Below, one piece after another: positions 8,388-16,665 of a stretch of DNA of 64,000 nucleotides. The notes below the pieces were generated by a model. The model ran no database searches. It was not told where the DNA came from and saw only the letters and a program-made list of their open reading frames with translations. The stretch covers positions 1 through 64,000 of the forward strand of contig JAJFII010000067.1 in assembly GCA_021775095.1 (NCBI GenBank), read 5' to 3'. Each line of letters begins with the position of its first letter. The stretch's first letter is position 1. Position numbers and translations under genes: made by a program. This DNA is from Rhodospirillales bacterium (GTDB lineage Bacteria; Pseudomonadota; Alphaproteobacteria; Rhodospirillales; Casp-alpha2).

Positions 8388-9464
8388 CTAAGTCACCATT
8401 TCCGCCAGTCGTTGCGCCAGGGCGTTTAATTTTTCGACCAGGGCGTTAATTTCTTCCGTGGCCTGTGCGGTTTGCGCCGCCAGAATTTTGACTTCTCCGG
8501 CGACCACCGCAAATCCACGGCCTTTGTCGCCGGCCCGGTTGGCTTCAATGGTCGCGTTGAGGGCAAGCATATTGGTTTCACTGGCGATTTCTTCAATCCG
8601 TTGGGAAATGGCACCGACTTTTTCGATGCCGGTAACCAGGGAAATAATCTGGTCCTCAATGGTTTTTCCCTCGACCTCTTCGTCCTTTTCCTTCAAGGAC
8701 ACCAGCAGTTCGTTCACCTGTTCAGAGATGTGTTTGGTCGCCTCGTAAATGCCGTTGGTGGCTTTTCCCGACTGGTCCGCCAGGTCTTTGATTTCTCCGG
8801 CGACCACCGCAAATCCCTTGCCAGCATCTCCGGTTCTGGCGGCTTCGATCCGCGCGTTCAAACCCAATAAATTGGTTTGTTTGGCGACGCCGGAGATTTG
8901 TCGCGCCACTTCGTTTATTTTGGCAACTTCATCAATCAATTGGTAGGCTTCACGTTCGATATTTTCCGTGTCGCCATCGCCGCCGGTGCCCGATGTGTCG
9001 TTCGCTGGTGGCAATGCCTCGGCGATGCCAATGCGTTCGGCTGACGGGTCGTGCATGACACCAAACGCCGCTTCGCGCATGATGCCCGACATCATCACCC
9101 AACCATCTGACCAGGCATCTTTTAATTGGGGTAACAAGTTGTCCTGTAAACAGCTCTCGAGGCCATGGTTAAGGGCCTGGCCAAATAATTCGTAATGGTG
9201 ATCTTGAACGCCAACATCATAGAGCGCTTCGCCATAGGCAGCGACATAGTCGGCAATGTCACCGGGGGTGTGGCACAATTCAACCACATGGGTGATGACG
9301 TTGGCCAGGTCGGCGTTCACTTTGCTGCGGTTCGAACCGACCACGTCGGCAAGCTCGGGAATGTTGGTTAAAACATGTTCCAAAATAGCGTCGGCCAAAG
9401 CCGCAAAGCTTTCGATGTTGTCGACGTAGGAGGTTTGGATAAGTTCTGCTTGATCGGGGGTCAC
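8388..9464 (-). CDS. Soluble chemoreceptor with globin-like N-terminal domain and two signalling tips
   Basis: 358 aa with no transmembrane segment, so it is cytoplasmic. Residues 1-145 have globin spacing: [12 protein letters not shown], then [20 protein letters not shown], which aligns with the F-G region LGxxHxxYGVxxxHY of sensor globins. The proximal heme histidine position appears to be L81, so heme binding is doubtful. The C-terminal half is MCP-like but contains the tip sequence twice: [20 protein letters not shown] then [15 protein letters not shown], and [20 protein letters not shown] then [19 protein letters not shown] normal receptor has one tip. The GTG start has AAGGAA 6 nt upstream. 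No che genes are nearby. It may sense something other than oxygen. Confidence 0.85.
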   Translation of the reverse strand: MTPDQAELIQTSYVDNIESFAALADAILEHVLTNIPELADVVGSNRSKVNADLANVITHVVELCHTPGDIADYVAAYGEALYDVGVQDHHYELFGQALNHGLESCLQDNLLPQLKDAWSDGWVMMSGIMREAAFGVMHDPSAERIGIAEALPPANDTSGTGGDGDTENIEREAYQLIDEVAKINEVARQISGVAKQTNLLGLNARIEAARTGDAGKGFAVVAGEIKDLADQSGKATNGIYEATKHISEQVNELLVSLKEKDEEVEGKTIEDQIISLVTGIEKVGAISQRIEEIASETNMLALNATIEANRAGDKGRGFAVVAGEVKILAAQTAQATEEINALVEKLNALAQRLAEMVT

Positions 9465-9620
9465 AATTTGTTCCTTCGATTTATTTCGTTTATTGCGCCC
9501 TGCTTATGGCAAAACTGTGCGGAAACTTTTTGAAAGGGTCAAAAAACCGAAGCATCTGTGGCACCTATCCATAATCTAATAAAGATGGTTCCACATGTGC
9601 AAGCAAACAAAGTCCACATC

Positions 9621-9710
9621 CGGTAAAGGTCCGGCACCGCCGCAACAGAGACGGGGTGTTATTGCCGGAACCTGTTGCCTTGTCGCAGGGCTCCCGGCCG
9701 CCAACATTCG
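9621..9710. other. Inverted-repeat-rich intergenic segment between the MCP and acyl-CoA ligase genes
   Basis: Within the 274-bp gap 9465-9738, AGGTCCGGCA (9627-9636) can pair with TGCCGGAACCT (9663-9673, one bulged A), while GCAACAG (9642-9648) can pair with CTGTTGC (9672-9678). The two pairings share bases, so they could be alternatives. On the + strand, the stretch from the CCGG at 9620 to GCAACAGAGACGG recalls the core of a cobalamin riboswitch. The upstream GGGAA element and a clear B12 box are not seen, and the strand leads into an antisense gene. Remnant or coincidence. Confidence 0.3.
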
Positions 9711-9738
9711 GGCGCTGCGACGAAAGGGTAATCGCTGA

Positions 9739-10614
9739 CTAACCAAGTGTTTGCCTGAGATCATCGCCCACCTGGGAGGGCGTGTCGAGCACGTGCACAC
9801 CGGCACTTTCCAGGGCTTTTTTCTTCGATGCGTAGGTGCCTTTGTCGCCCATGACAATGGCCCCCGCATGGCCCATTTTCTTGCCGGCGGGTGCCGCGCC
9901 ACCGGCGATAAAAGCGAATAGGGGTTTAACCATCGAAGCCGCATATTCCGCCGCATCTTCTTCCATAGCGCCGCCGATTTCACCGACCAGGACGACCGCG
10001 TCGGTATTTTCAAACTGGTCAAGGGCCTCAAGCGCATCGCGGGTCGTGGTGCCAATGATCGGATCGCCGCCGATCCCGATGAACGCCGATTGGCCAAAAC
10101 CGGCGGAGACAATGTTCTGACACATGAGTGTTCCCAGGCTGCCGGAGCGCGACATCACACCAATCCGGCCTCGCTTGAATATCCGTTCGTTAAAAGCCGG
10201 CATAAATCCCTGAAAACATTCGCCTACGGTAACGGATCCCGCGGTATTTGGTCCGGTAATCATGGTTCCCCGTTCCGCCGCCATGGCCATCACATACATG
10301 ACGTCCTGCACCGGGATATGCTCGGTCAGGATACAGATGTTTTTGGCCCCGGCTTCGATCGCGTCGACCGCTGCATCCTTAACCGCCAAAGGTGGAATGA
10401 ACATAATCGATGACTCGAATCCATTGCCGGCTTGCATGGCCTCGACGGCGGTTGCGTAGACCGGCACGTTGCAGTGCAAGGTTCCGGCTTTTTTCGGGTT
10501 GACCCCGCCGACCACCTGGGTTCCGTATTGCTGCATGCGCTCGGTCCAGAATGTGCCCTGTTTGCCGGTAATTCCTTGGATCAGGACCCGGTGGTGTTTG
10601 CGTAATATTCTCAT
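9739..10614 (-). CDS. ADP-forming acyl-CoA ligase, alpha subunit (SucD-like)
   Basis: 291 aa, the length of a succinyl-CoA synthetase alpha subunit. It has the CoA-binding N-terminus (RVLIQGITGKQGTFWTERMQ, VVGGVNPKKAG), the middle GPNTAGSVTVGECFQGFMP, and the phosphohistidine in KKMGHAGAIV. With its beta partner it would interconvert an acyl-CoA plus ADP and phosphate with the acid plus ATP. The ATG overlaps the stop of the beta gene (ATGA), so the two are translationally coupled. Placed behind an acylating aldehyde dehydrogenase rather than TCA-cycle genes, it is better read as a dedicated ligase (for sulfoacetate or a similar C2-C4 acid) or a malate-CoA ligase than as housekeeping SucD. Confidence 0.88.
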   Translation of the reverse strand: MRILRKHHRVLIQGITGKQGTFWTERMQQYGTQVVGGVNPKKAGTLHCNVPVYATAVEAMQAGNGFESSIMFIPPLAVKDAAVDAIEAGAKNICILTEHIPVQDVMYVMAMAAERGTMITGPNTAGSVTVGECFQGFMPAFNERIFKRGRIGVMSRSGSLGTLMCQNIVSAGFGQSAFIGIGGDPIIGTTTRDALEALDQFENTDAVVLVGEIGGAMEEDAAEYAASMVKPLFAFIAGGAAPAGKKMGHAGAIVMGDKGTYASKKKALESAGVHVLDTPSQVGDDLRQTLG

Positions 10615-11750
10615 GCCCCAGTTCCCCCATTGGCCGCTTCAACGGCGGCTTTACTGGCCGCGTCCATATTTGCGTAGGGTTGCATTTGCAGACGGTCCCT
10701 GAGCATCCGAATGGCTTCCTGGTCACCGGTTCCGGCGATGGAAAAAAACACCGGCAGATCCGGTTGCAGTTCTTCCCAGGCGTTCAGCAAACCATCCATC
10801 ATCACATCGCAACGGGCGAACGCCCCGCAAAAATTGACCACCAGACTTTTGACGCCGGGTTTTTCGAGAACCATCTCGAGAGCGACTTTGCCCTTGGTGT
10901 AAGCTTCGCCGCCAATTTCACAAAAGTTAGCCGGGGCCCCGCCATGGTGGCGAATGACGTCCATTGTAGTCATTGTCAGACCGGCACCATTTGCCAAAAC
11001 GGCGACGTTACCGTCAAGTTCGATGTATTTAATGACGTTGTCTTCACCCTTTTGTTCAAGCGGTGTCAATCGATCCGGAGTGCCGTGTGCCACCAGCTCC
11101 GCCTGGCGTTTGATGGCCGAATCATCCATCACAAATTTGCAGTCCAGGGCAACGATTTCTCCTGCCGTGGTCTGAATGAGGGGATTGATCTCCAGCAATT
11201 CCGCATCATTAGTGCGGTAAGCATCATAAAGTTTGAGTAGCACGGCAGCGACCGCGTCGTTGGCACCGTTCAGGTCTAACCCGTCGATCAATGGGGTTGC
11301 CTGATCCAGGGTTAAACCCCGACGAATATCGATTGCGAGGGTCCTTAATTTTTCCGGAGTTGCAGCCGCAATCTCCTCGATATCCATGCCGCCTTCCGTT
11401 GAAAACATCAGCATCGGGCCCTTGCTGGCTGGATCATTGAGGATGGCCGCATAATATTCATACGCGATATCGGATTTGGCTTCCACCAGAACCTTCTCGA
11501 CGACGTGGCCGCCGATTTCCATGCCAATAATCGTCTCGGCGTGGCGGCGGGCCTGATCCGGGGTGTCGGCCAGTTGAATGCCGCCGGCCTTGCCACGTTT
11601 GCCGGTTGGCACCTGGGCCTTAATCACCACACTGCCGATCGCCGCGGCGGCATTTGCCGCTTCATCGAGGGTGCGGGCCAGTTGCGATACCGGGACCGCT
11701 ATGCCGGCAGCGGCGAGGATGGGTTTGGCGGCGTACTCTTCAAAATTCAT
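10611..11750 (-). CDS. ADP-forming acyl-CoA ligase, beta subunit (SucC-like, ATP-grasp)
   Basis: 379 aa. The ATP-grasp N-terminus is seen in MNFEEYAAKPILAAAGIAVP and VVIKAQVPTGKRGKAGGIQL; LLEINPLIQTTAGEIVALDC supplies the metal-binding asparagine and acidic residue, and VNFCGAFARCDVMMDGLLNA lies in the C-terminal CoA-ligase domain. It begins 2 nt after the dehydrogenase stop codon and overlaps the alpha subunit by 4 nt. It differs from housekeeping SucC in details (FSTEGGMDIEEIAAATPEKL is family-like; SFVKAQ-type residues are replaced), which suits a paralogue with a different acid substrate. The identity of that acid is inferred only from the operon. Confidence 0.86.
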   Translation of the reverse strand: MNFEEYAAKPILAAAGIAVPVSQLARTLDEAANAAAAIGSVVIKAQVPTGKRGKAGGIQLADTPDQARRHAETIIGMEIGGHVVEKVLVEAKSDIAYEYYAAILNDPASKGPMLMFSTEGGMDIEEIAAATPEKLRTLAIDIRRGLTLDQATPLIDGLDLNGANDAVAAVLLKLYDAYRTNDAELLEINPLIQTTAGEIVALDCKFVMDDSAIKRQAELVAHGTPDRLTPLEQKGEDNVIKYIELDGNVAVLANGAGLTMTTMDVIRHHGGAPANFCEIGGEAYTKGKVALEMVLEKPGVKSLVVNFCGAFARCDVMMDGLLNAWEELQPDLPVFFSIAGTGDQEAIRMLRDRLQMQPYANMDAASKAAVEAANGGTGA

Positions 11751-11752
11751 GA

Positions 11753-13186
11753 TTATTTTCCGAACTTTTGCCAGTACCCGCCGAACAGCTCTTCCTCGGA
11801 GGGTTTGTCTTCGGGGATTTCGCGGACAAGGTGGGTGATATTGATGAAGTGTTTGTAATTGAGGTTCTCAGAGATTGAGTTGCCGGCCCAGGTACCACAG
11901 CCCATGGACAGGGTGAAGTTGAGACCGTTATTAAAACTGCCGCCGTTGCCGAAGGTGTGGGCCTGATTGACCAGGACCCGGACGACCTTCAAGTCTTCGG
12001 CGAGCTCGCGAACATGGTCGTCGTTGGCGGTGTGGATGCCGACGGAATGCCCCATGCCAACAAAATTCAGAATATTCTGAACATGGGCTTTCGCCGCCTG
12101 GAAATTTTTTGCCCGGTAAACGGTTAATACCAGGGAAAGTTTTTCGTCGGAGAAGGGGTGGTCCTTGCCGACGGCGTTGTCGTCTTCAACAATAAAAAAA
12201 TTTGCACCCGCCGCTTCGGCTGACAGCTCACAGGTTTTTGCCAGTACATCCGGGTCCTTGGCGATGACGTGCCGGTTCAAATGACCATCGACCCAAAGGG
12301 TGGATTGAATTTTTGTTTTCTCTTCGACCGTACAGACATAACCGCCGGCGGCTTGCAGGGCAGTGATCGCTGCGTCATAAACGTCGTCCAAAATGGTCAC
12401 GGAATTTTCCGAACTGCACGACGTCGCATTATCAAAACATTTGGACTGTTGAATTTTTGCTGCGGCGTCGGCCAGGTTGGCGGTCGAGTCGATAATCACC
12501 GGCACATTGCCGGCACCAACGCCAATCGCCGGTGTTCCCGATGAGTAGGCACGGCGCACGTTATTCTGGGAACCCGTACAGACGATCAGGTCCGACTGGT
12601 TCATCAATTCCTGGGTCAGTGCTTTATTGACCGGCGACGGCAGAACCTGGACCAGGTCTTCCGGCAAGCCTATTTTTTTCAACTCGGCACGCATATAGTC
12701 AACGGTTTTGGCGGTCGTAGATGCGCCCGCCGGCGACGGCGCAACAATCACCGCATTGCGTCCCTTGATGGCCATCATTGCCTTGTTAACCGGCGTCGCC
12801 GCCGGGTTGGTCGACGGCGCAATGGCGGCGACGATGCCAACGGGTTTGGCATATTTTACCAATCCCAATTTTTTGTCGTCTTCAATAATGCCAACGGTTT
12901 TGGCCCGGCTTAAATCGCGCAGCGTGCCAAAGGTCTTGCGGGTGTTTTTAATAATTTTGCTTTCGACGGTGCCCAGTCCCGTATCTTCCACCGCCATTTC
13001 CGCCAGTTGTTTGGCCCGAGCGGGCTCGTATAGGGACCAGGCGAGGGCCGTGACCGCTTCGTCTACGCGGGCTTGGTCGGCCCGCTCAAAGATTGCCATC
13101 GCCGTACGACTGCGGGCAATCAGATTGGCGATGATGTGTTCCGCCGTGTCATTGGAATTTGCCGACGGTGCTGCGGGTTGGGTCAT
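11753..13186 (-). CDS. sauS: CoA-acylating aldehyde dehydrogenase, probably sulfoacetaldehyde dehydrogenase
   Basis: 477 aa, single ALDH domain without the iron-alcohol dehydrogenase half of AdhE. The catalytic cysteine lies in FDNATSCSSENS and the cofactor loop in GVGAGNVPVIID. The C-terminal GNGGSFNNGLNFTLSMGCGT and NSISENLNYKHFINITHLV match what I remember of SauS-type enzymes, which oxidise sulfoacetaldehyde with CoA and NAD(P) to sulfoacetyl-CoA. Acetaldehyde or another short aldehyde remains possible. It is the first gene of a three-gene operon with an ADP-forming acyl-CoA ligase, which could release sulfoacetate while conserving ATP, or run in reverse. A TTGACA/TATAAA promoter with an overlapping palindrome lies directly upstream. 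Confidence 0.78.
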   Translation of the reverse strand: MTQPAAPSANSNDTAEHIIANLIARSRTAMAIFERADQARVDEAVTALAWSLYEPARAKQLAEMAVEDTGLGTVESKIIKNTRKTFGTLRDLSRAKTVGIIEDDKKLGLVKYAKPVGIVAAIAPSTNPAATPVNKAMMAIKGRNAVIVAPSPAGASTTAKTVDYMRAELKKIGLPEDLVQVLPSPVNKALTQELMNQSDLIVCTGSQNNVRRAYSSGTPAIGVGAGNVPVIIDSTANLADAAAKIQQSKCFDNATSCSSENSVTILDDVYDAAITALQAAGGYVCTVEEKTKIQSTLWVDGHLNRHVIAKDPDVLAKTCELSAEAAGANFFIVEDDNAVGKDHPFSDEKLSLVLTVYRAKNFQAAKAHVQNILNFVGMGHSVGIHTANDDHVRELAEDLKVVRVLVNQAHTFGNGGSFNNGLNFTLSMGCGTWAGNSISENLNYKHFINITHLVREIPEDKPSEEELFGGYWQKFGK

Positions 13187-13212
13187 GGGTTAATTCCTTG
13201 GTGGAAAAATTC

Positions 13213-13266
13213 ATAAAACGGGATAAAACGTCCCATTTTATACTCTTAATTACGAGTTTATGTCAA
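13213..13266 (-). promoter_or_regulatory. Promoter and overlapping operator of the sauS-ligase operon
   Basis: Read on the minus strand, TTGACA (13266-13261), an 18-bp spacer and TATAAA (13242-13237) form a near-consensus sigma-70 promoter. Overlapping the -10 box and extending past the expected start site is an inverted repeat: ATAAAACGGGA (13213-13223), a 7-bp spacer, and TCCCATTTTAT (13231-13241), with 10 of 11 arm positions paired. Such placement fits a repressor that is released by the pathway substrate. No regulator gene lies next to the operon, so the factor must be encoded elsewhere. Confidence 0.72.
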
Positions 13267-13405
13267 TGTCCCGTGTATTTCTAGCAGGGCAGCCGACGAC
13301 CAGCGGAGTGGATTTTTGGCCGCCGATGCGCCGGGCGTGCCCTTGTCTTTCGTCTGCCGGACTTTTCTGATAGGAAACGCTGCATTCACGGCAAGGACAC
13401 CGGCA

Positions 13406-14719
13406 ATGGCCTACAAGGGCAAAAACAAAGGCAAAAGAACCCACGGTCGGTCACGCGGACGCCCGCAAGCCGCCCAGGAGACCAGGGATTTGACTTTGCG
13501 TGTCACCGAACTTGGTCGCCATTGTGATGGCATCGCGTCGGACGGTGCCGATGGGGATCGGTATTTTGTCGGCCACGTTGTGCCCGGTGAATTGGTGCGG
13601 GTCCGCGCCGCCGGTAACCGGGCAGAGCTCCTCGAAGTGATCGAGCCGTCGCCCGACCGGGTGGCGGCATTTTGCCAACACTATGGCAAATGTGGCGGCT
13701 GTTCCGCGCAACATCTGGGTAGCCGGGCCTATGGCGATTGGAAATCAGATATCATTACCAAGGCGCTCAACAATCAGGGCCTGGAAATGGCGATTGACGA
13801 TCTGATCGATGCCCATGGCGATGGCCGCCGGCGGGTGACTTTTCACCTGCAGATACAAAACGGCAAGGTGCGCGCTGGTTTTATGCAACCGCGCAGCCGC
13901 GATCTGGTGGAAATCGTCGATTGCCCGATCCTCAGTCCGGCCCTCAAAGATACACCAAAGCTGGTGCAGGCCCTGGCCCAACCCTTTGTAAATTCCGTGC
14001 GGCAGCTTGATATGGCCCTGACAGAAACGACCAATGGTGTGGATTGTGACATTCGCGGTGCCGAGACGATTACCTATGATATGCACGTGTCCCTAGCCCA
14101 ATTGGCTGACCAATGGAACCTGGCCCGGATCACCCTGGATGGGGTGATCGAACTGGAACGCCATAAACCGATGTTGCCGGTTGGAGCGGTTGCCATCCCC
14201 CTGCCGCCGGGTAGTTTTTTGCAGGCGACAACCCTTGGCGAAGACACCTTGGCGGGTCTGGTCGAGCGTGAACTGGGTACTGCAAAAAAGGTCGCCGATT
14301 TGTTTTGTGGCGTTGGTCCCTACGCCTTGCGGTTTGCCCGCCAGGCCAGGGTTTATGCCGCCGACAGCAACCAAGTTGCCATCGCCGCCCTGGGCCACGG
14401 GGCGCGCCACGGGGTTGGCCTTAAACAGATCGATGCAGAAGTCAGGGACCTGTTTCGCAACCCGGTCTTTCGCGATGACCTGGGTTCCTTCGATGTGGTC
14501 ATCTTAAACCCGGCCCGGGCCGGAGCCCAAGCCCAGTCTGAAGAACTTGCGGCTTCAGAAGTGCCTTTGGTCGTATATGTCTCCTGTGATCCGGCGACCC
14601 TGGCCCGCGATGCGCGAATTCTTGTGGATGGCGGTTTTAAACTGGCGCGGTTAACCGCCGTTGATCAATTTAAATACGCCGCGCACATTGAAACGGTTGC
14701 GGTGTTTCGGCGCGGGTAA
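13406..14719 (+). CDS. RumA/TrmA-family RNA (uracil-5-)methyltransferase
   Basis: 437 aa from the ATG at 13406, which has AAGGA upstream; the frame is open 30 codons further but without a ribosome site. A basic N-terminal tail (YKGKNKGKRTHGRSRGRPQ) precedes a TRAM-like RNA-binding domain. The iron-sulfur cysteines appear in FCQHYGKCGGCSAQH, SAM binding in VADLFCGVGPYALRFA, and the catalytic cysteine in YVSCDPATLARDARIL. LNPARAGAQ replaces the usual DPPR motif. It most likely makes 5-methyluridine in 23S rRNA (RlmD/RlmC type); the exact position cannot be told. It is divergent from the sauS operon. Confidence 0.88.
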   Translation: MAYKGKNKGKRTHGRSRGRPQAAQETRDLTLRVTELGRHCDGIASDGADGDRYFVGHVVPGELVRVRAAGNRAELLEVIEPSPDRVAAFCQHYGKCGGCSAQHLGSRAYGDWKSDIITKALNNQGLEMAIDDLIDAHGDGRRRVTFHLQIQNGKVRAGFMQPRSRDLVEIVDCPILSPALKDTPKLVQALAQPFVNSVRQLDMALTETTNGVDCDIRGAETITYDMHVSLAQLADQWNLARITLDGVIELERHKPMLPVGAVAIPLPPGSFLQATTLGEDTLAGLVERELGTAKKVADLFCGVGPYALRFARQARVYAADSNQVAIAALGHGARHGVGLKQIDAEVRDLFRNPVFRDDLGSFDVVILNPARAGAQAQSEELAASEVPLVVYVSCDPATLARDARILVDGGFKLARLTAVDQFKYAAHIETVAVFRRG

Positions 14720-14790
14720 AACGGCACCACAGGCGTAAATTACTCAAGGCAATGCGTCGGTGCCTGTCGTGGTCGCAAAAATCCCTTTGT

Positions 14791-14831
14791 TCTCTCTTGC
14801 TCCCTGTGGGGGAGGGCTGGGGTGGGGGGTG
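14791..14831. repeat. G-rich intergenic repeat-like tract
   Basis: Between the methyltransferase and the beta-propeller gene lies a strongly G-rich stretch (cccTGTGGGGGAGGGCTGGGGT and a further run of G). Similar tracts recur as dispersed intergenic repeats in many proteobacterial genomes. Only one copy is present in this window, so repeat status is from general knowledge, not shown here. The rest of 14720-14997 holds nothing recognisable. Confidence 0.35.
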
Positions 14832-14997
14832 ACGTTGCCACGACTTCGTGTGCCCCGGTTTTCCGACCGTGTCACACCCATCCTACTCTTCCCCCATCAA
14901 CGATGAAAGTTCTGTCATATAACTCAGTTGTGATTTAGCCGACGGGCGTTCTTGTGGCATCTTGTTGGGGTATCGCCCGTAAAACGAAGACGGAACA

Positions 14998-16635
14998 ATG
15001 ATCCGGTTATTACCAGTGCTTTTCCTGTGGATTCTGGCAGGGTTTGGGGTTTCCCCCGCTGTTGCCGCCGAACTGGCTGTCCTCGCCCGGCCCGGTCCCT
15101 GGCCGGTGGCCGATAATCTTGTCGTCTACCAAAACAAAATCTGGTTTTCGGCCGCCGTAAAAGGCGTCAATCACAATTCAGCCGATATCTGGAGTTATGA
15201 GCCAACCCACAAAAACCTACAATTTGAACGGTATTTGTTTACCCAGGACACCGGTTACCCGACGGTCCACAAGGGGTATTTGTATTGGCCGCACGAAGAC
15301 ATGCGCATTGGTTTGGGCAATGGGATGGTCACCGTTACCGATGGCCGCACCTGGCAAACCCGAACCATCGCCAGCCAGGATCATATGATGCACACCCATG
15401 CCGTGGCTGAGTGGCGCGGCCAGCTGGTGGCGGCCCTGGCCGGATGGAACAGCTCCCTCGCGGTTTCCTCAGACGGCGGCAAAGACTGGCAATTACTGGT
15501 CAATGATAAACCCCGCGTCGGGCGCTTCCATCGCTATAACCATTTGGCTGTTCTGGGCGAGCATCTTTATGTGCGCCATTGGGAAACCACGGGAATGTCG
15601 TTGGCCGAATATCGGGACGGGGAAATTAAAGATGTCGTCTCCTGGCCAAAAAATCGGACGTTTTCAAAGCTCGTGAGGTTCAAGGACGCGCTGTATTCCC
15701 TGGTCCGAAATGACGATGGGGAAAATCAGTTGTGGCGGTTAAAAGACGGCGTCGCCCGGCCGCTGGAGGTAAAAACCGGTGGTGCCGGAAAGGTCCTGTT
15801 GGTAAGCGATCAGCAGGCCCTCTGGATAATCACCGCCGACCGCAACCAAGGCCGGCTTTGGGTCAGCGACGATGGTCTGACATTTGTCGCTCAACACAGC
15901 TTCCACGGTGGCTGGCCCTATAGCGCGGTGGTTTTGCAACCGGGAAAGGTTTATGTGGGCGGCGAGGGTGCGGACGGCCGGGCGGTCCTTTGGGGGCCAT
16001 CGGCATCTCCGTCCCAGGTAGCGCTAACCGCCGCGCCGCCGCCGCTTATGTCAGATCCCTATCGAAACCGAAACTTTGACATCGACGGTGCCCGCCAACG
16101 GATGGCGTTGGCGCTTGGCGACCCGGCCAGTTACGCCCGGCGTGGGCGGCCCTTACAAGGGGTGATCAATGATCTTTTAAGGCAAGGACCAGCGGATGGG
16201 TTCTTTGCGTCCTTTTTGGAACAATCGGTGCCTGAGCAAAGTGTGCCGACCTTCGGCGGACGGTTTCAGGTGCCCCTGCGGGAAATCGCCAACTGGCAGT
16301 TACTGAGTGCCATGGCGCAAAATGCCGAACCCCGGATTCCCCTGCGGTTTTTGCAAAAACCCTGGTTGCGCAAATCCAATGGCCCGCAAAAATGGTCCGA
16401 CGAACTGCTGATCGCCCTGCATACGGTTCAACGGGTCAAACAAAACGACCAAAAAACCATTGATTTATTGATCAATCGGTTGGCCGATCCGGGTGATCCC
16501 GATTGGCTGCAATCACAGATCAGCGGAACCCTGGTCGGGCTGACCGGCAGGCATTTTGCCTATGACACAGACGCCTGGAAAAAATGGTGGGCCCTGGCTA
16601 GGGCCGATTGGCCAACCGGGGTGGTCGGCGGTTAG
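14998..16635 (+). CDS. Exported beta-propeller protein of unknown function
   Basis: 545 aa. A Sec signal peptide (MIRLLPVLFLWILAGFGVSP, cut after AVAA) sends it to the periplasm or outside. Residues 25-340 read as repeated four-strand blades with aspartate-box-like turns (SSDGGKDWQ, VSDDGLTFV) as in sialidase- or BNR-type propellers. Residues 360-545 are predicted helical, ending in tryptophan-rich AWKKWWALARADW, perhaps a HEAT-like domain. No catalytic motif is recognised. It stands apart from its neighbours, facing a GST gene convergently. Glycan or metal binding would be a guess. Confidence 0.8.
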   Translation: MIRLLPVLFLWILAGFGVSPAVAAELAVLARPGPWPVADNLVVYQNKIWFSAAVKGVNHNSADIWSYEPTHKNLQFERYLFTQDTGYPTVHKGYLYWPHEDMRIGLGNGMVTVTDGRTWQTRTIASQDHMMHTHAVAEWRGQLVAALAGWNSSLAVSSDGGKDWQLLVNDKPRVGRFHRYNHLAVLGEHLYVRHWETTGMSLAEYRDGEIKDVVSWPKNRTFSKLVRFKDALYSLVRNDDGENQLWRLKDGVARPLEVKTGGAGKVLLVSDQQALWIITADRNQGRLWVSDDGLTFVAQHSFHGGWPYSAVVLQPGKVYVGGEGADGRAVLWGPSASPSQVALTAAPPPLMSDPYRNRNFDIDGARQRMALALGDPASYARRGRPLQGVINDLLRQGPADGFFASFLEQSVPEQSVPTFGGRFQVPLREIANWQLLSAMAQNAEPRIPLRFLQKPWLRKSNGPQKWSDELLIALHTVQRVKQNDQKTIDLLINRLADPGDPDWLQSQISGTLVGLTGRHFAYDTDAWKKWWALARADWPTGVVGG

Positions 16636-16665
16636 GCGAGCAGCCGAAGTGGTTGACGGGATTGC

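Noticed and set aside
9576-10112. 178-aa open frame on the minus strand overlapping the SucD-like gene
   Set aside because: Shadow in another frame of a well-supported gene; composition is Arg/Pro/Ala rich with no family pattern.
9739-11750. Housekeeping succinyl-CoA synthetase (sucCD)
   Set aside because: The operon partner is an acylating aldehyde dehydrogenase and no TCA-cycle genes are nearby, so a dedicated acyl-CoA ligase is more likely; not fully excluded.
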